Shown here in pieces: positions 8,661 through 16,110 of a stretch of DNA of 64,000 nt. This DNA is from an uncultured Anaerolineae bacterium (lineage in GTDB: Bacteria > Chloroflexota > Anaerolineae > Promineifilales > Promineifilaceae): positions 1 to 64,000 of the forward strand of contig CAJQMR010000046.1 of assembly GCA_905479495.1 (NCBI GenBank), written 5' to 3'. How positions within the stretch are numbered: the first letter of the stretch is position 1; every line of letters begins with the position of its first letter. The position numbers and the translations under genes are program-made. The notes below the pieces were generated by a model. That model did no database searches. It was not told where the DNA came from and saw only the letters and a list, made by a program, of their open reading frames with translations.

Positions 8661-8776
8661 GCAGGCCCCTACATATTTATGCTATTTAGCCCGATAAAGA
8701 GAGTGTAGCGGCCTGCGATACGATATGCTAACCGGAAATTGAGACACAACTCATAACACCCTTTTGGAGGACGACG

Positions 8777-9034
8777 ATGGAACTTTTTAGTGAACAAGAG
8801 AAAAACAATACCTGCTCAGAAGCTTTTCCGGCCCAAGCGCTGGAAGAGGCTGTGCAGGAGGCGCAGCTAATGTCCGACTTTTTTCGGCTGGCGGCGCAAC
8901 AGCCGCAGGACATTCCTCTGCAAGCGCCTGAGGGGCTGACCTTTTTGCAGCAGATGCGTGCGCTGGTGACCATACCGCTGGGCATCGCCCCGATGAAGAT
9001 ATTCAATCGGGACCGCCGTTCACGGTCGGCATAA
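8777..9034 (+). CDS. Small peptide, candidate pheromone precursor
   Basis: 85 aa, preceded by a strong GGAGG 7 nt before ATG. No signal peptide and no known family. It is acidic in the first half, has a single Cys (residue 13) and a basic C-terminus (IFNRDRRSRSA). It sits immediately before an isoprenyl diphosphate synthase-like gene and a membrane histidine kinase, the position of comX in comQXPA loci, and is close in size to ComX precursors. Against this, it has no Trp, the residue prenylated in ComX. Function is therefore inference; that it is a real gene is well supported by its ribosome binding site and context. Confidence 0.65.
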   Translation: MELFSEQEKNNTCSEAFPAQALEEAVQEAQLMSDFFRLAAQQPQDIPLQAPEGLTFLQQMRALVTIPLGIAPMKIFNRDRRSRSA

Positions 9035-9052
9035 ATTCACCAACATGCGCCC

Positions 9053-9982
9053 ATGATTTCCGACGAGATTTCTGCTCTCTTTACGCAAACGTACCGGTAC
9101 ATTACCGAGTACGGACTGGCAGAATGGGGGTGGCCAGATGTACAGGCTGCCGTTGCTGCTCGCCAAGAGGTATTTATGGCTGACCGGCCGATGTATGCTA
9201 ACGTGTTGCCCATCCTGACCTGTATGGCCGTGGGCGGCGCGGCGGAAACGGCCGTTCCCCTGGCCGCGGCCTGGACACTCTACGATCTGGCCTCTGACAT
9301 CTTCGACGATTTGCAGGATCAGGACGGCAAAGATTGGCCGTGGAATCATTGGGTGCCGTCCCGCGCTCTGAATGTAGGGCTGGGCGTGCTGGCCGGGGCG
9401 CAAATATGCCTGGCGCGGCTGGCGGCCCGGCCCGATATTCGTGGCGACATTACCCTCTCCTGGAGTCAAGCTTTCGCCCTGGCCGCACGCGGCCAGGCGC
9501 GTTCCCACACCATCTGCTCCTTGAATGATTACTTCCGACAGACGGTGGCCAAATCTGGCCTCGTTTACGCGGCGGTTGCTCGCGCCGGGGCGCGGCTGGC
9601 CACCGGCGACGACAGCGCCTTGAGTCAGATGCATGCCTTTGGTCTGGCGTTGGGCATGCTGATTCAATTGAAAGACGACTGCCGCGATCTGCAAGCGACG
9701 CACCTGGTCAGCGATGTGAGCGCTGGCGTCTACTCACTGCCGGTTCTTTACGGTCTGGCCCAAACGGATTCCCCCCATTACAGCACGCTGCAAGCACAGC
9801 TGGCGCAGTCGCCCCCGGACGTAACGGCCGTTTACCAGATACTTGAAGCAATGGGTGCCGTGAGGCACACCCTTGCTCTGGCGTACGCTTATCAGAAAAA
9901 AGCGCTGGCCGCTCTCGCTGCATTTCCCCGGGCAAAGACTGCCCACTTATCCGCCTATGTCGCCGGTTTCCTCCCTGTCTAA
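9053..9982 (+). CDS. Isoprenyl diphosphate synthase family protein (ComQ-like by context)
   Basis: 309 aa, all-alpha trans-prenyltransferase family. First Asp-rich motif DDLQD about residues 85-89 (within LASDIFDDLQDQDG) and second motif DDCRD about 207 (IQLKDDCRDL), so both metal-diphosphate binding sites look intact. The family condenses or transfers isoprenoid diphosphates. Housekeeping polyprenyl synthases are not normally found between a small peptide gene and a sensor kinase; ComQ, which prenylates the ComX pheromone, is. The gene overlaps the kinase start by 26 nt, implying coupling. Alternative: a real carotenoid/quinone prenyl synthase with an unrelated kinase downstream. Confidence 0.8.
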   Translation: MISDEISALFTQTYRYITEYGLAEWGWPDVQAAVAARQEVFMADRPMYANVLPILTCMAVGGAAETAVPLAAAWTLYDLASDIFDDLQDQDGKDWPWNHWVPSRALNVGLGVLAGAQICLARLAARPDIRGDITLSWSQAFALAARGQARSHTICSLNDYFRQTVAKSGLVYAAVARAGARLATGDDSALSQMHAFGLALGMLIQLKDDCRDLQATHLVSDVSAGVYSLPVLYGLAQTDSPHYSTLQAQLAQSPPDVTAVYQILEAMGAVRHTLALAYAYQKKALAALAAFPRAKTAHLSAYVAGFLPV

Positions 9983-12365
9983 GCCGTCTTTACCGCTGTC
10001 CCCATGGTGGAAACAGCAGATGCGGCTGCCGCTGGTGCTAGTCGCATTAGGCCTCATCCTTTACCACACCATCTATCTCGTCGCCTTTGTGCCGATGGAG
10101 GATGTAGATTTCGGCTGGCGATTGGCGGATAATGTCTCGGTCGTCACCGACGTTCCCGCCAGTTCGCCGACCGCGCCCTTTCTGCAGCCCGGCGACGTGC
10201 TGCTGGCGATCGACGGCCGTGCCGTGACCTGGACGATCTGGCAGCCGTTGTACATGCCGCGGCAGCCAGCCTACACCTACACCGTGCAGCGCGGCGCGCA
10301 GACGTTGAGCTACACCATTCCCGTGGTTCCTGCCAGCTTCTCGCTGGTGGTGGAACGGCTGACCAGCGGCGTGGTGGCCCTGCTGGTGTGGCTGGTAGCC
10401 GCAGCGGTACTGCTGCTGGCCACACCGCAAAACGAGGATGCCTGGCTGTTGGGGCTGACGACTCTGGGCGTGGCTGTTGTCCTGGCTGCCTCCGAAGCAG
10501 CGCTGTATGGTGTGCCTGGTGCCTGGCTCAGCTCGTTTCCCTTTTTGCCGTTAGTGGCGGTTTCCCTGGCGCACCTGGCCCTGCTGCCGCGTCGTGAGCC
10601 ACGCCTGCTCCGGGCTGAACGCCCGTTTCATCTTCTCTATGCCGGCGCGCTGCTGTTGAGCGTATTTGCGGTGATAGAGCTGGTTGTTTTGAATCCGCGC
10701 GGCCTTAGCCTAGGCCAGCTGACGGGCGTCTCGCTGTATGAACTGCTTTATCTGTGCCTTGCAGTTGGTGGCGTCACCCATCTGGTAATCCTGGGCTGGC
10801 GCTTTTGGCGCATGGCCCCGTCCTACCAGCGCCGCCAGCTGGCTATCGTGCTCACGTTTACGGCCGTGGCCCTGCTGCCCGGCGTGTTTTTGACCATCAT
10901 TCCCCGGCTGCTGCTGGACGCGCCGCTGCTGCCTTGGGATTTGTCCATTGCCCTGCTAACCTTGATCCCCGCTGGCTACGCCTTTGTCATTTATCGCCGC
11001 AACTATCTGGGGCTGGATATTTTCGCCACCCGTTCGTTGACCTATCTGCTGGTCGCTTTGCTGCTGCTGGCCGCGCATGCCTTCATCACCTATTTGCTGC
11101 GGCAGCGGCCGGGGCTGGCGGCGCTGGAGCCGCTGCCGGGGGCGTTGTTGCTGCTGCCGGTGTTCATGGCCGTGCCCGGCAGCGCGGCGCGCATTCGCAG
11201 CTCGCTGGAAGCAATTGTGTACGGTGCAGAGCTCGCGTCCTCTTCCGGCCATCTACAGACTATCACCGCCGCGCTGGCCGCCGATCCCCATCCGGCTACC
11301 CTGGGCAACGTCATGCGGGACGTGGCTGCGCAGCTGCAGGTGCGCCAGATGGCTCTCCTGCTGGCCGAGCAGCCGGGTCGCCTGGTCTGCATCGATCAGG
11401 CGCGCCTTGGCGAACCGGTTGCTGTGCTGCCGGCAACGGCGCTGGCCCCTTTTGGCGTAGACGTTACAGTGCGCCGCTGGACGGGCGAAGAAGAAGGGCA
11501 TCCGCTGCTGGCCCGCTACGATTGGATAACAACCGTTGCGCCGTTGGCTCTGGGTGAGGCGATTATCGGCGCACTCTGCCTCGGTCCGCCGGTACCGGAC
11601 GGGTATTTGAATGCGCGGCAAATTGGCTACGTCGGCCAGGTGGCCGGCGTGATGGCCGTAGCCGCAGAGGCGATGCGCCTCTTTGACGCCTCACGCGCCA
11701 TGTCCCGTGAACTGCTGCGGGTGCGGGATGTGGAGCGGATGCAGCTGGCGGCCCAGATTCACGACGAGCCGCTGCAAAGCGTCTCCCTGGCGGCCGGACG
11801 GTTGAACCAGCTGGCCGCACAGACCGCAGCGCTGGCGCCAGATGCCGCGGCTAATTTGGCCGCGCTGAGCCGCGAGATGCAGCACACCAGCCGCCAGCTG
11901 CGCGATATTTGCGCCGGATTGCACCCGCCGCTGTTGAAGCAGGGGGGGCAGTGGGCGGTGAAAGAAGTGGTGTACCAGTTTCGGGACAAGGCGCGGTGGG
12001 ACGTGCATCTGGACGTGCGCGTTGGTCCTGAGGTGTACATCCCGCAGGCGGCGACGGTGGCCATCTATTACATCCTGCACGAAGCGCTGAATAACGTGTA
12101 TAAACATGCGTGGGCAACGGCCGTTTGGGTCTGCTTGTCTTACGAGAAAGAACGCCTGTCCCTGGTGATAGCGGACAATGGCTGCCACGCGGACAGGGCC
12201 GCCTGGTCCCTGCCGGCGCTGGTGCGGGCTCGCCACTTTGGTATTGTGGGCATGCACGAATGGGCCAGATTGGCCGGTGGCGCGCTGCGTATTACCCGGC
12301 GCGAGGGTGAGGGCACGGCTGTTACCCTCCATATCCCCTTTACGCCGCACGATTCGCTGGCGTAA
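9957..12365 (+). CDS. Multi-TM sensor histidine kinase with PDZ-like domain (HisKA_3)
   Basis: About 802 aa. After a first TM helix (about residues 24-42) an extracytoplasmic PDZ-like segment (FLQPGDVLLAIDGRAV) is followed by about seven more hydrophobic helices up to residue ~410, a GAF-like middle region, a HisKA_3 dimerisation domain with phosphoacceptor His in AAQIHDEPLQSV (about 602), and an HATPase_c domain (HEALNNVYKHA, ADNGCHAD, FGIVGMHEWA). This topology resembles ComP-type kinases that pair with NarL-type regulators. ATG 9957 is chosen because it gives a short basic leader before the first TM; it overlaps the prenyl synthase gene. A start at 10020 is possible. Probable partners are the regulators at 7.2-8.7 kb. 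Confidence 0.88.
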   Translation: MSPVSSLSKPSLPLSPWWKQQMRLPLVLVALGLILYHTIYLVAFVPMEDVDFGWRLADNVSVVTDVPASSPTAPFLQPGDVLLAIDGRAVTWTIWQPLYMPRQPAYTYTVQRGAQTLSYTIPVVPASFSLVVERLTSGVVALLVWLVAAAVLLLATPQNEDAWLLGLTTLGVAVVLAASEAALYGVPGAWLSSFPFLPLVAVSLAHLALLPRREPRLLRAERPFHLLYAGALLLSVFAVIELVVLNPRGLSLGQLTGVSLYELLYLCLAVGGVTHLVILGWRFWRMAPSYQRRQLAIVLTFTAVALLPGVFLTIIPRLLLDAPLLPWDLSIALLTLIPAGYAFVIYRRNYLGLDIFATRSLTYLLVALLLLAAHAFITYLLRQRPGLAALEPLPGALLLLPVFMAVPGSAARIRSSLEAIVYGAELASSSGHLQTITAALAADPHPATLGNVMRDVAAQLQVRQMALLLAEQPGRLVCIDQARLGEPVAVLPATALAPFGVDVTVRRWTGEEEGHPLLARYDWITTVAPLALGEAIIGALCLGPPVPDGYLNARQIGYVGQVAGVMAVAAEAMRLFDASRAMSRELLRVRDVERMQLAAQIHDEPLQSVSLAAGRLNQLAAQTAALAPDAAANLAALSREMQHTSRQLRDICAGLHPPLLKQGGQWAVKEVVYQFRDKARWDVHLDVRVGPEVYIPQAATVAIYYILHEALNNVYKHAWATAVWVCLSYEKERLSLVIADNGCHADRAAWSLPALVRARHFGIVGMHEWARLAGGALRITRREGEGTAVTLHIPFTPHDSLA

Positions 12366-12402
12366 ACTATGGCGATACAGTTGGTTATGGAGAGAAACAG
12401 TG

Positions 12403-13374
12403 ATGAACGATGTGCGCACAGTGGTTGAAGTGAAGGCCCTCACCAAGGTCTATCCGGGCGCGGCCAAAGCGGCCGTTTCAGCGCTCAATTTGACGCTGCA
12501 TCCCGGCGAAATTGTGGCCCTGCTTGGCCCTAACGGCGCGGGCAAAACAACAGCCGTGAAGATGATTGCTGGCCTGGTGCTGCCCACCGCCGGCAGCGTA
12601 CACGTCATGGGGCACGACATGATGCGAGCACACACGGCCGGCGTGCGCCACATCGGGGCTGTGCTGGAAGGGGCACGTAATTTGTACTGGCGGCTGTCGG
12701 CCGAGGAAAATTTGCGCTACTTTGGCGCGCTGCGTTTGACCCCACGGCGGCAGTTGGCTGGGCGGATTGATGAGCTGCTGTCCCTGTTTGGCCTGGAGGC
12801 GCAGCGCAGTCAGGAAGTGCGCCACTTCAGCCGCGGGATGCAGCAAAAGCTGGCCATCGCCGCCGCGCTGCTGCACGATCCCGATTTGCTGCTGCTGGAT
12901 GAGCCGACGCTGGGGCTGGACGTAAAAGCCGCCCGGCAGCTGGAGGAGACAATAGCCCACCTGGCCCGCGAGCAGGGCAAAGCGATTTTGCTCACCACCC
13001 ACATGATGGACGTGGCCGAGAAGTTGGCGCAGCGCATTACCGTCATTCACCAGGGACAGGAAGTGATCTCCGAGGAAACCCAATCCTTGCTTCGCTGCTA
13101 CAGCGCGCAGCGGGATCTGGTAGAGATTCACGTCGCTGGAACAGTGCCGCAGGCGCTGTGGAATCAGGTGCAGCAGATGATCCCTGACGCAACTATCTCC
13201 GGCGAGAATGGGATGACGCAGCTGCTGCTGCCGGCACTGGACCAGGCGCTATTGCTGCGACTGCTGCAGCAGCTAGACGCCGGGGGCATGGCGATTCAGG
13301 AGGTGGGTCGCCGCCGAGCGCGCCTGGAAGAAATCTTTCTTTCCCTGACGGAATCGGAGCAAATGGATGGGTAA
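12403..13374 (+). CDS. ABC transporter ATP-binding protein (DrrA/ABC-2 type)
   Basis: 323 aa. Walker A GPNGAGKT about residue 41, signature FSRGMQQK (about 142, a variant of LSGGQ), Walker B LLLLDEPT (about 163) and switch His in LLTTHMMD. A C-terminal extension of about 90 residues is usual for DrrA/CcmA-like exporters. GGAG 10 nt upstream of ATG 12403. It overlaps the next permease gene by 8 nt. Context suggests it exports, or is controlled by, the peptide-kinase system upstream. Confidence 0.93.
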   Translation: MNDVRTVVEVKALTKVYPGAAKAAVSALNLTLHPGEIVALLGPNGAGKTTAVKMIAGLVLPTAGSVHVMGHDMMRAHTAGVRHIGAVLEGARNLYWRLSAEENLRYFGALRLTPRRQLAGRIDELLSLFGLEAQRSQEVRHFSRGMQQKLAIAAALLHDPDLLLLDEPTLGLDVKAARQLEETIAHLAREQGKAILLTTHMMDVAEKLAQRITVIHQGQEVISEETQSLLRCYSAQRDLVEIHVAGTVPQALWNQVQQMIPDATISGENGMTQLLLPALDQALLLRLLQQLDAGGMAIQEVGRRRARLEEIFLSLTESEQMDG

Positions 13375-14185
13375 TATGCTTCGTATAGTAGTGGCGGAGG
13401 CGCGGCGTGAGCTGCTGCGCGCCCGGGCGTACTGGCTGGAAGTATTAGCAGACCAGGCGCTGTTTACCCTTGGTTTTTTGCTGCTCTCCGGCCTGTTTTA
13501 TGTGGTGGCTGAAGGAGACTACGGTGACCGGGCGCGGCTGGCTTCCCTGGTCGGCTTTGTCATCTGGCGCGTAGCCGACGGCTGCATTCTGCGCACGGTA
13601 GACAGCCTGAGCGATGATGCCCAGGCAGGTACGCTGGAACAGATTTGGCTGAGCGGCGTTCCGCCCCATCTGGTGCTGCTGGCCCGCAGCGTGGCCATTT
13701 TGTTGTATCACGGCGTGCGCGGGCTGCTGCTGGTGGCCGTTATTATGCTGCTGTTGCAAATCGCACCCGTTGTCCCGCCGGCCGTAGTGGGGGGAACGAT
13801 AGCCGCTGGATTCCTTGTGTTTCTGCTGACCCAGGCCGGCGCTTTTGGGGCCGCGTTTGTGCTTGCCGGGCTGCACTTGGCTTATAAAAACGTATCGGCA
13901 CTCTCGCTGGCCGTGTCAACGGCTTTGCTCTTCTTGACCGGCGCGTTGGCTCCTCTTGAGGGAGCGCCTATTTTGACGGCCGTCAGCCGGGCGCTGCCGC
14001 TGACGGTGGGCATTGAGCTGTCCCGGCAGCTGGCGGCAGGCGAGGTTGCCTGGACGCAGCTGTGGCGGCAGCCGGATTTTTACTGGCTGCTGGTAAATAC
14101 AGCGATCTACGCACTATTGGGCTGGCTAGTGATGGGGTGGGGGCAGCACCTGGCTCGCCGCGACGGCTCGCTGGCGGATTATTGA
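13367..14185 (+). CDS. ABC-2 type permease
   Basis: 272 aa with about six hydrophobic helices and the ABC-2 membrane domain layout. The cytoplasmic stretch TLEQIWLSGVPPHLVLLARS corresponds to the conserved coupling region of ABC-2 permeases. Overlaps the ATPase gene by 8 nt and is followed 7 nt later by a second, homologous permease, so the exporter is probably one ATPase dimer with a permease heterodimer. Confidence 0.88.
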   Translation: MGNMLRIVVAEARRELLRARAYWLEVLADQALFTLGFLLLSGLFYVVAEGDYGDRARLASLVGFVIWRVADGCILRTVDSLSDDAQAGTLEQIWLSGVPPHLVLLARSVAILLYHGVRGLLLVAVIMLLLQIAPVVPPAVVGGTIAAGFLVFLLTQAGAFGAAFVLAGLHLAYKNVSALSLAVSTALLFLTGALAPLEGAPILTAVSRALPLTVGIELSRQLAAGEVAWTQLWRQPDFYWLLVNTAIYALLGWLVMGWGQHLARRDGSLADY

Positions 14186-14192
14186 GGTCTTG

Positions 14193-14987
14193 ATGTTGCC
14201 TGTCTTTTACTTATTTCTGGCCGAACTGCGCCGCGATGTGCGCGCCTGGTGGTCCTACCGGGCACAGGCTTTCAGCTCTCTCGGGCTGTGGCTGGTTGCC
14301 TTTCCCTTCATGATGGCCACTTTTGACGGCGTAGCTGGCGGCTATGGCGCTGAGCGCCAGCTCGCTTCCTTGATTGGCTTCCTGGTGTGGGAGCTGTGCG
14401 CCGGCGTGCTTTCAGCGACCACCGAATCTGTGACCACCGAAGCGCGGCAGGGGACGTTGGAGAGCGTCATCCTGGCGCCGGTACCGCCTCTGCTTACCTT
14501 CTCGCTGCGCCTGACGGCCGTTTTTGCGCGGCAGGCGGTGGAAACGTTGGTTTTGGGCCTGGCGCTGGCGCTGCTGCTAGGGCTGTTTGTGGCGCCAGGC
14601 GCGCTGGCGCTGCTGCTGACGCTGCTGACGCTGCTGGGTGTAGCTGGCGTGGGGCTGGCCCTGGGTGGCCTGGCGCTGGTGTACAAGAGCGTGGACAGCG
14701 TCGTCGCTGTCGTGTCACTGCTGGCCGTGCTCTTTACGGGCGCGCTGGTGCCGTTAAATGACCTGGGCGCGGTGTTTACCCTCCTGAATCTGCTGCTGCC
14801 CATGACCTGGGGTATCGATCTGCTGCGTCAGGCGTTGATTGACGGCGCGACTTGGTCTCAGTTGTGGGGAAGCGGGGCGCTGTTGGGGCTGGGGCTGCAA
14901 TCTGCTGTTTTTCTGGTTTTAGGGATTGTTGTCTTTCGCTGGGGATTGCACACCGCCCAGGAGCAGGGCAGCCTGGGGAGTTATTAA
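14193..14987 (+). CDS. ABC-2 type permease
   Basis: 264 aa, about six TM helices, homologous to the preceding permease: both have R-R-E/D at the N-terminus, an AGTLEQI/QGTLESVI motif and a final HxAxxxGSLxxY tail (HTAQEQGSLGSY here, HLARRDGSLADY there). ATG 14193 is preceded by a TTG in frame at 14190; I prefer ATG. Last gene of the operon, followed by a terminator. Confidence 0.87.
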   Translation: MLPVFYLFLAELRRDVRAWWSYRAQAFSSLGLWLVAFPFMMATFDGVAGGYGAERQLASLIGFLVWELCAGVLSATTESVTTEARQGTLESVILAPVPPLLTFSLRLTAVFARQAVETLVLGLALALLLGLFVAPGALALLLTLLTLLGVAGVGLALGGLALVYKSVDSVVAVVSLLAVLFTGALVPLNDLGAVFTLLNLLLPMTWGIDLLRQALIDGATWSQLWGSGALLGLGLQSAVFLVLGIVVFRWGLHTAQEQGSLGSY

Positions 14988-14998
14988 AAGTATGCTGC

Positions 14999-15022
14999 GG
15001 TAGTACGCCGGTACTGCCTTTT
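14999..15022 (+). terminator. Intrinsic terminator after the ABC exporter operon
   Basis: Stem GGTAGTAC / GTACTGCC (one G-U pair) with loop GCCG, followed by TTTT, 11 bases after the permease stop. The remaining ~300 bases up to the next regulator (15331) hold no recognisable gene, only its presumed promoter. Confidence 0.75.
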
Positions 15023-15330
15023 GAGTGACCACAGTACGCGCGTTCCATTCACAAACGGGCTAATTATTTCATGTCCGCCGCTCCGCTTCTGGCTACAATT
15101 GGCTTTATTACAATCACAGGCAAGGCAGTGATAACCACACCTTTGAGCGGCGCTACATAGCGCGCACTGCCCGCTACGGGTTTCCCTTTATCTGTAATTG
15201 CATATTGAGAAAGCACAGCCTACTGGGGATGATTGCCCCGGTGAACTGAGGATCTAGGCTGCTGGCCAGCACCACGGCCGTTGGCGCCCATTGCCGCTCT
15301 GCCTGATGCATGATAGCTGAAGGAACAATA

Positions 15331-16023
15331 ATGGAGATGAAAACGAGTCGAAAAATCCAGGTGGTGATCATAGATGATCAAGAAGTGGTACGCATTGGGG
15401 TGAGAGCGGCGCTTGAAAACGATGGCCGTATCGAAATTGTAGCCGAAGGGGCAACGGAGGCCGATGCGCTCCGGTTGACCGACAAGCATCACCCGGACGT
15501 GCTGCTGCTGGGTTTGAATACAATCAAAACCGCCAAACTGGCGCATAGGAACTTGTCTGTGTTCGATACGATTCGTCGCCTGGTGAAAAACAGCCAAACA
15601 AGCGTCCTGGTACTGTCCCGATACGGTCAAAAAGGCCTGATCCACACCATGTTACATGCCGGCGCTAGCGGCTTTATGCTCAAGGATGAGGCCATGAACT
15701 CCTGCGAGGCGTTGGCGCAGGCTGTTGTGGACATTGCCTACAAACGAAAGCTTCCTTTAAGTCCTTCGCTCTACGAGAAGCTGTTCCTGCAGGGTCCGGA
15801 AATAGATGACGTTCCCCGGTTGACGAAGCGGCGCATTGAGATCATGCAGGCGATAGCTGACAACCCTCAATTAACATTGGCACAGGTGGCTAATCTGCTA
15901 GGTATTGCTGAATCCACCCTGCGCAACAACCTGAGCGCCATCTTCCGTACCCTGGATACACCCAATGTAAACGGCGCGATGATTGAGTGCTTGAGATTGG
16001 GCTTAGTACGAATCGGTCAATAA
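15331..16023 (+). CDS. Response regulator-like protein without phosphoacceptor Asp
   Basis: 230 aa with receiver fold (VIIDDQEVVRIGVRAAL; Lys in FMLKDEA) and a divergent LuxR-type HTH (LTKRRIEIMQAIADNPQ, LLGIAESTLRNNLSAIFRTL). At the position of DVVILDLNMP in its paralogue at 7246, this protein reads DVLLLGLNTI: the phosphoacceptor Asp is Gly and the following MP is missing. It is therefore probably a pseudo-receiver, active without phosphorylation or controlled by another ligand. ATG 15331 is chosen for the GAAGGA 7-9 nt upstream; a start at 15310 is also in frame. Likely a third output of the kinase cluster. Confidence 0.85.
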   Translation: MEMKTSRKIQVVIIDDQEVVRIGVRAALENDGRIEIVAEGATEADALRLTDKHHPDVLLLGLNTIKTAKLAHRNLSVFDTIRRLVKNSQTSVLVLSRYGQKGLIHTMLHAGASGFMLKDEAMNSCEALAQAVVDIAYKRKLPLSPSLYEKLFLQGPEIDDVPRLTKRRIEIMQAIADNPQLTLAQVANLLGIAESTLRNNLSAIFRTLDTPNVNGAMIECLRLGLVRIGQ

Positions 16024-16110
16024 GGACTTGGATGAGCAAACGCGGAAATGTTTGGGTAACCGACCCTTTCCGACTTGTTTAACTCCAGAGTCTAGTTTGA
16101 AAATATATTT

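Noticed and set aside
14342..14803. Long ORFs opposite the ABC permeases, kinase and other high-GC genes
   Set aside because: They are antisense shadows of clear genes, with Ser/Pro/Ala/Arg-rich low-complexity products.
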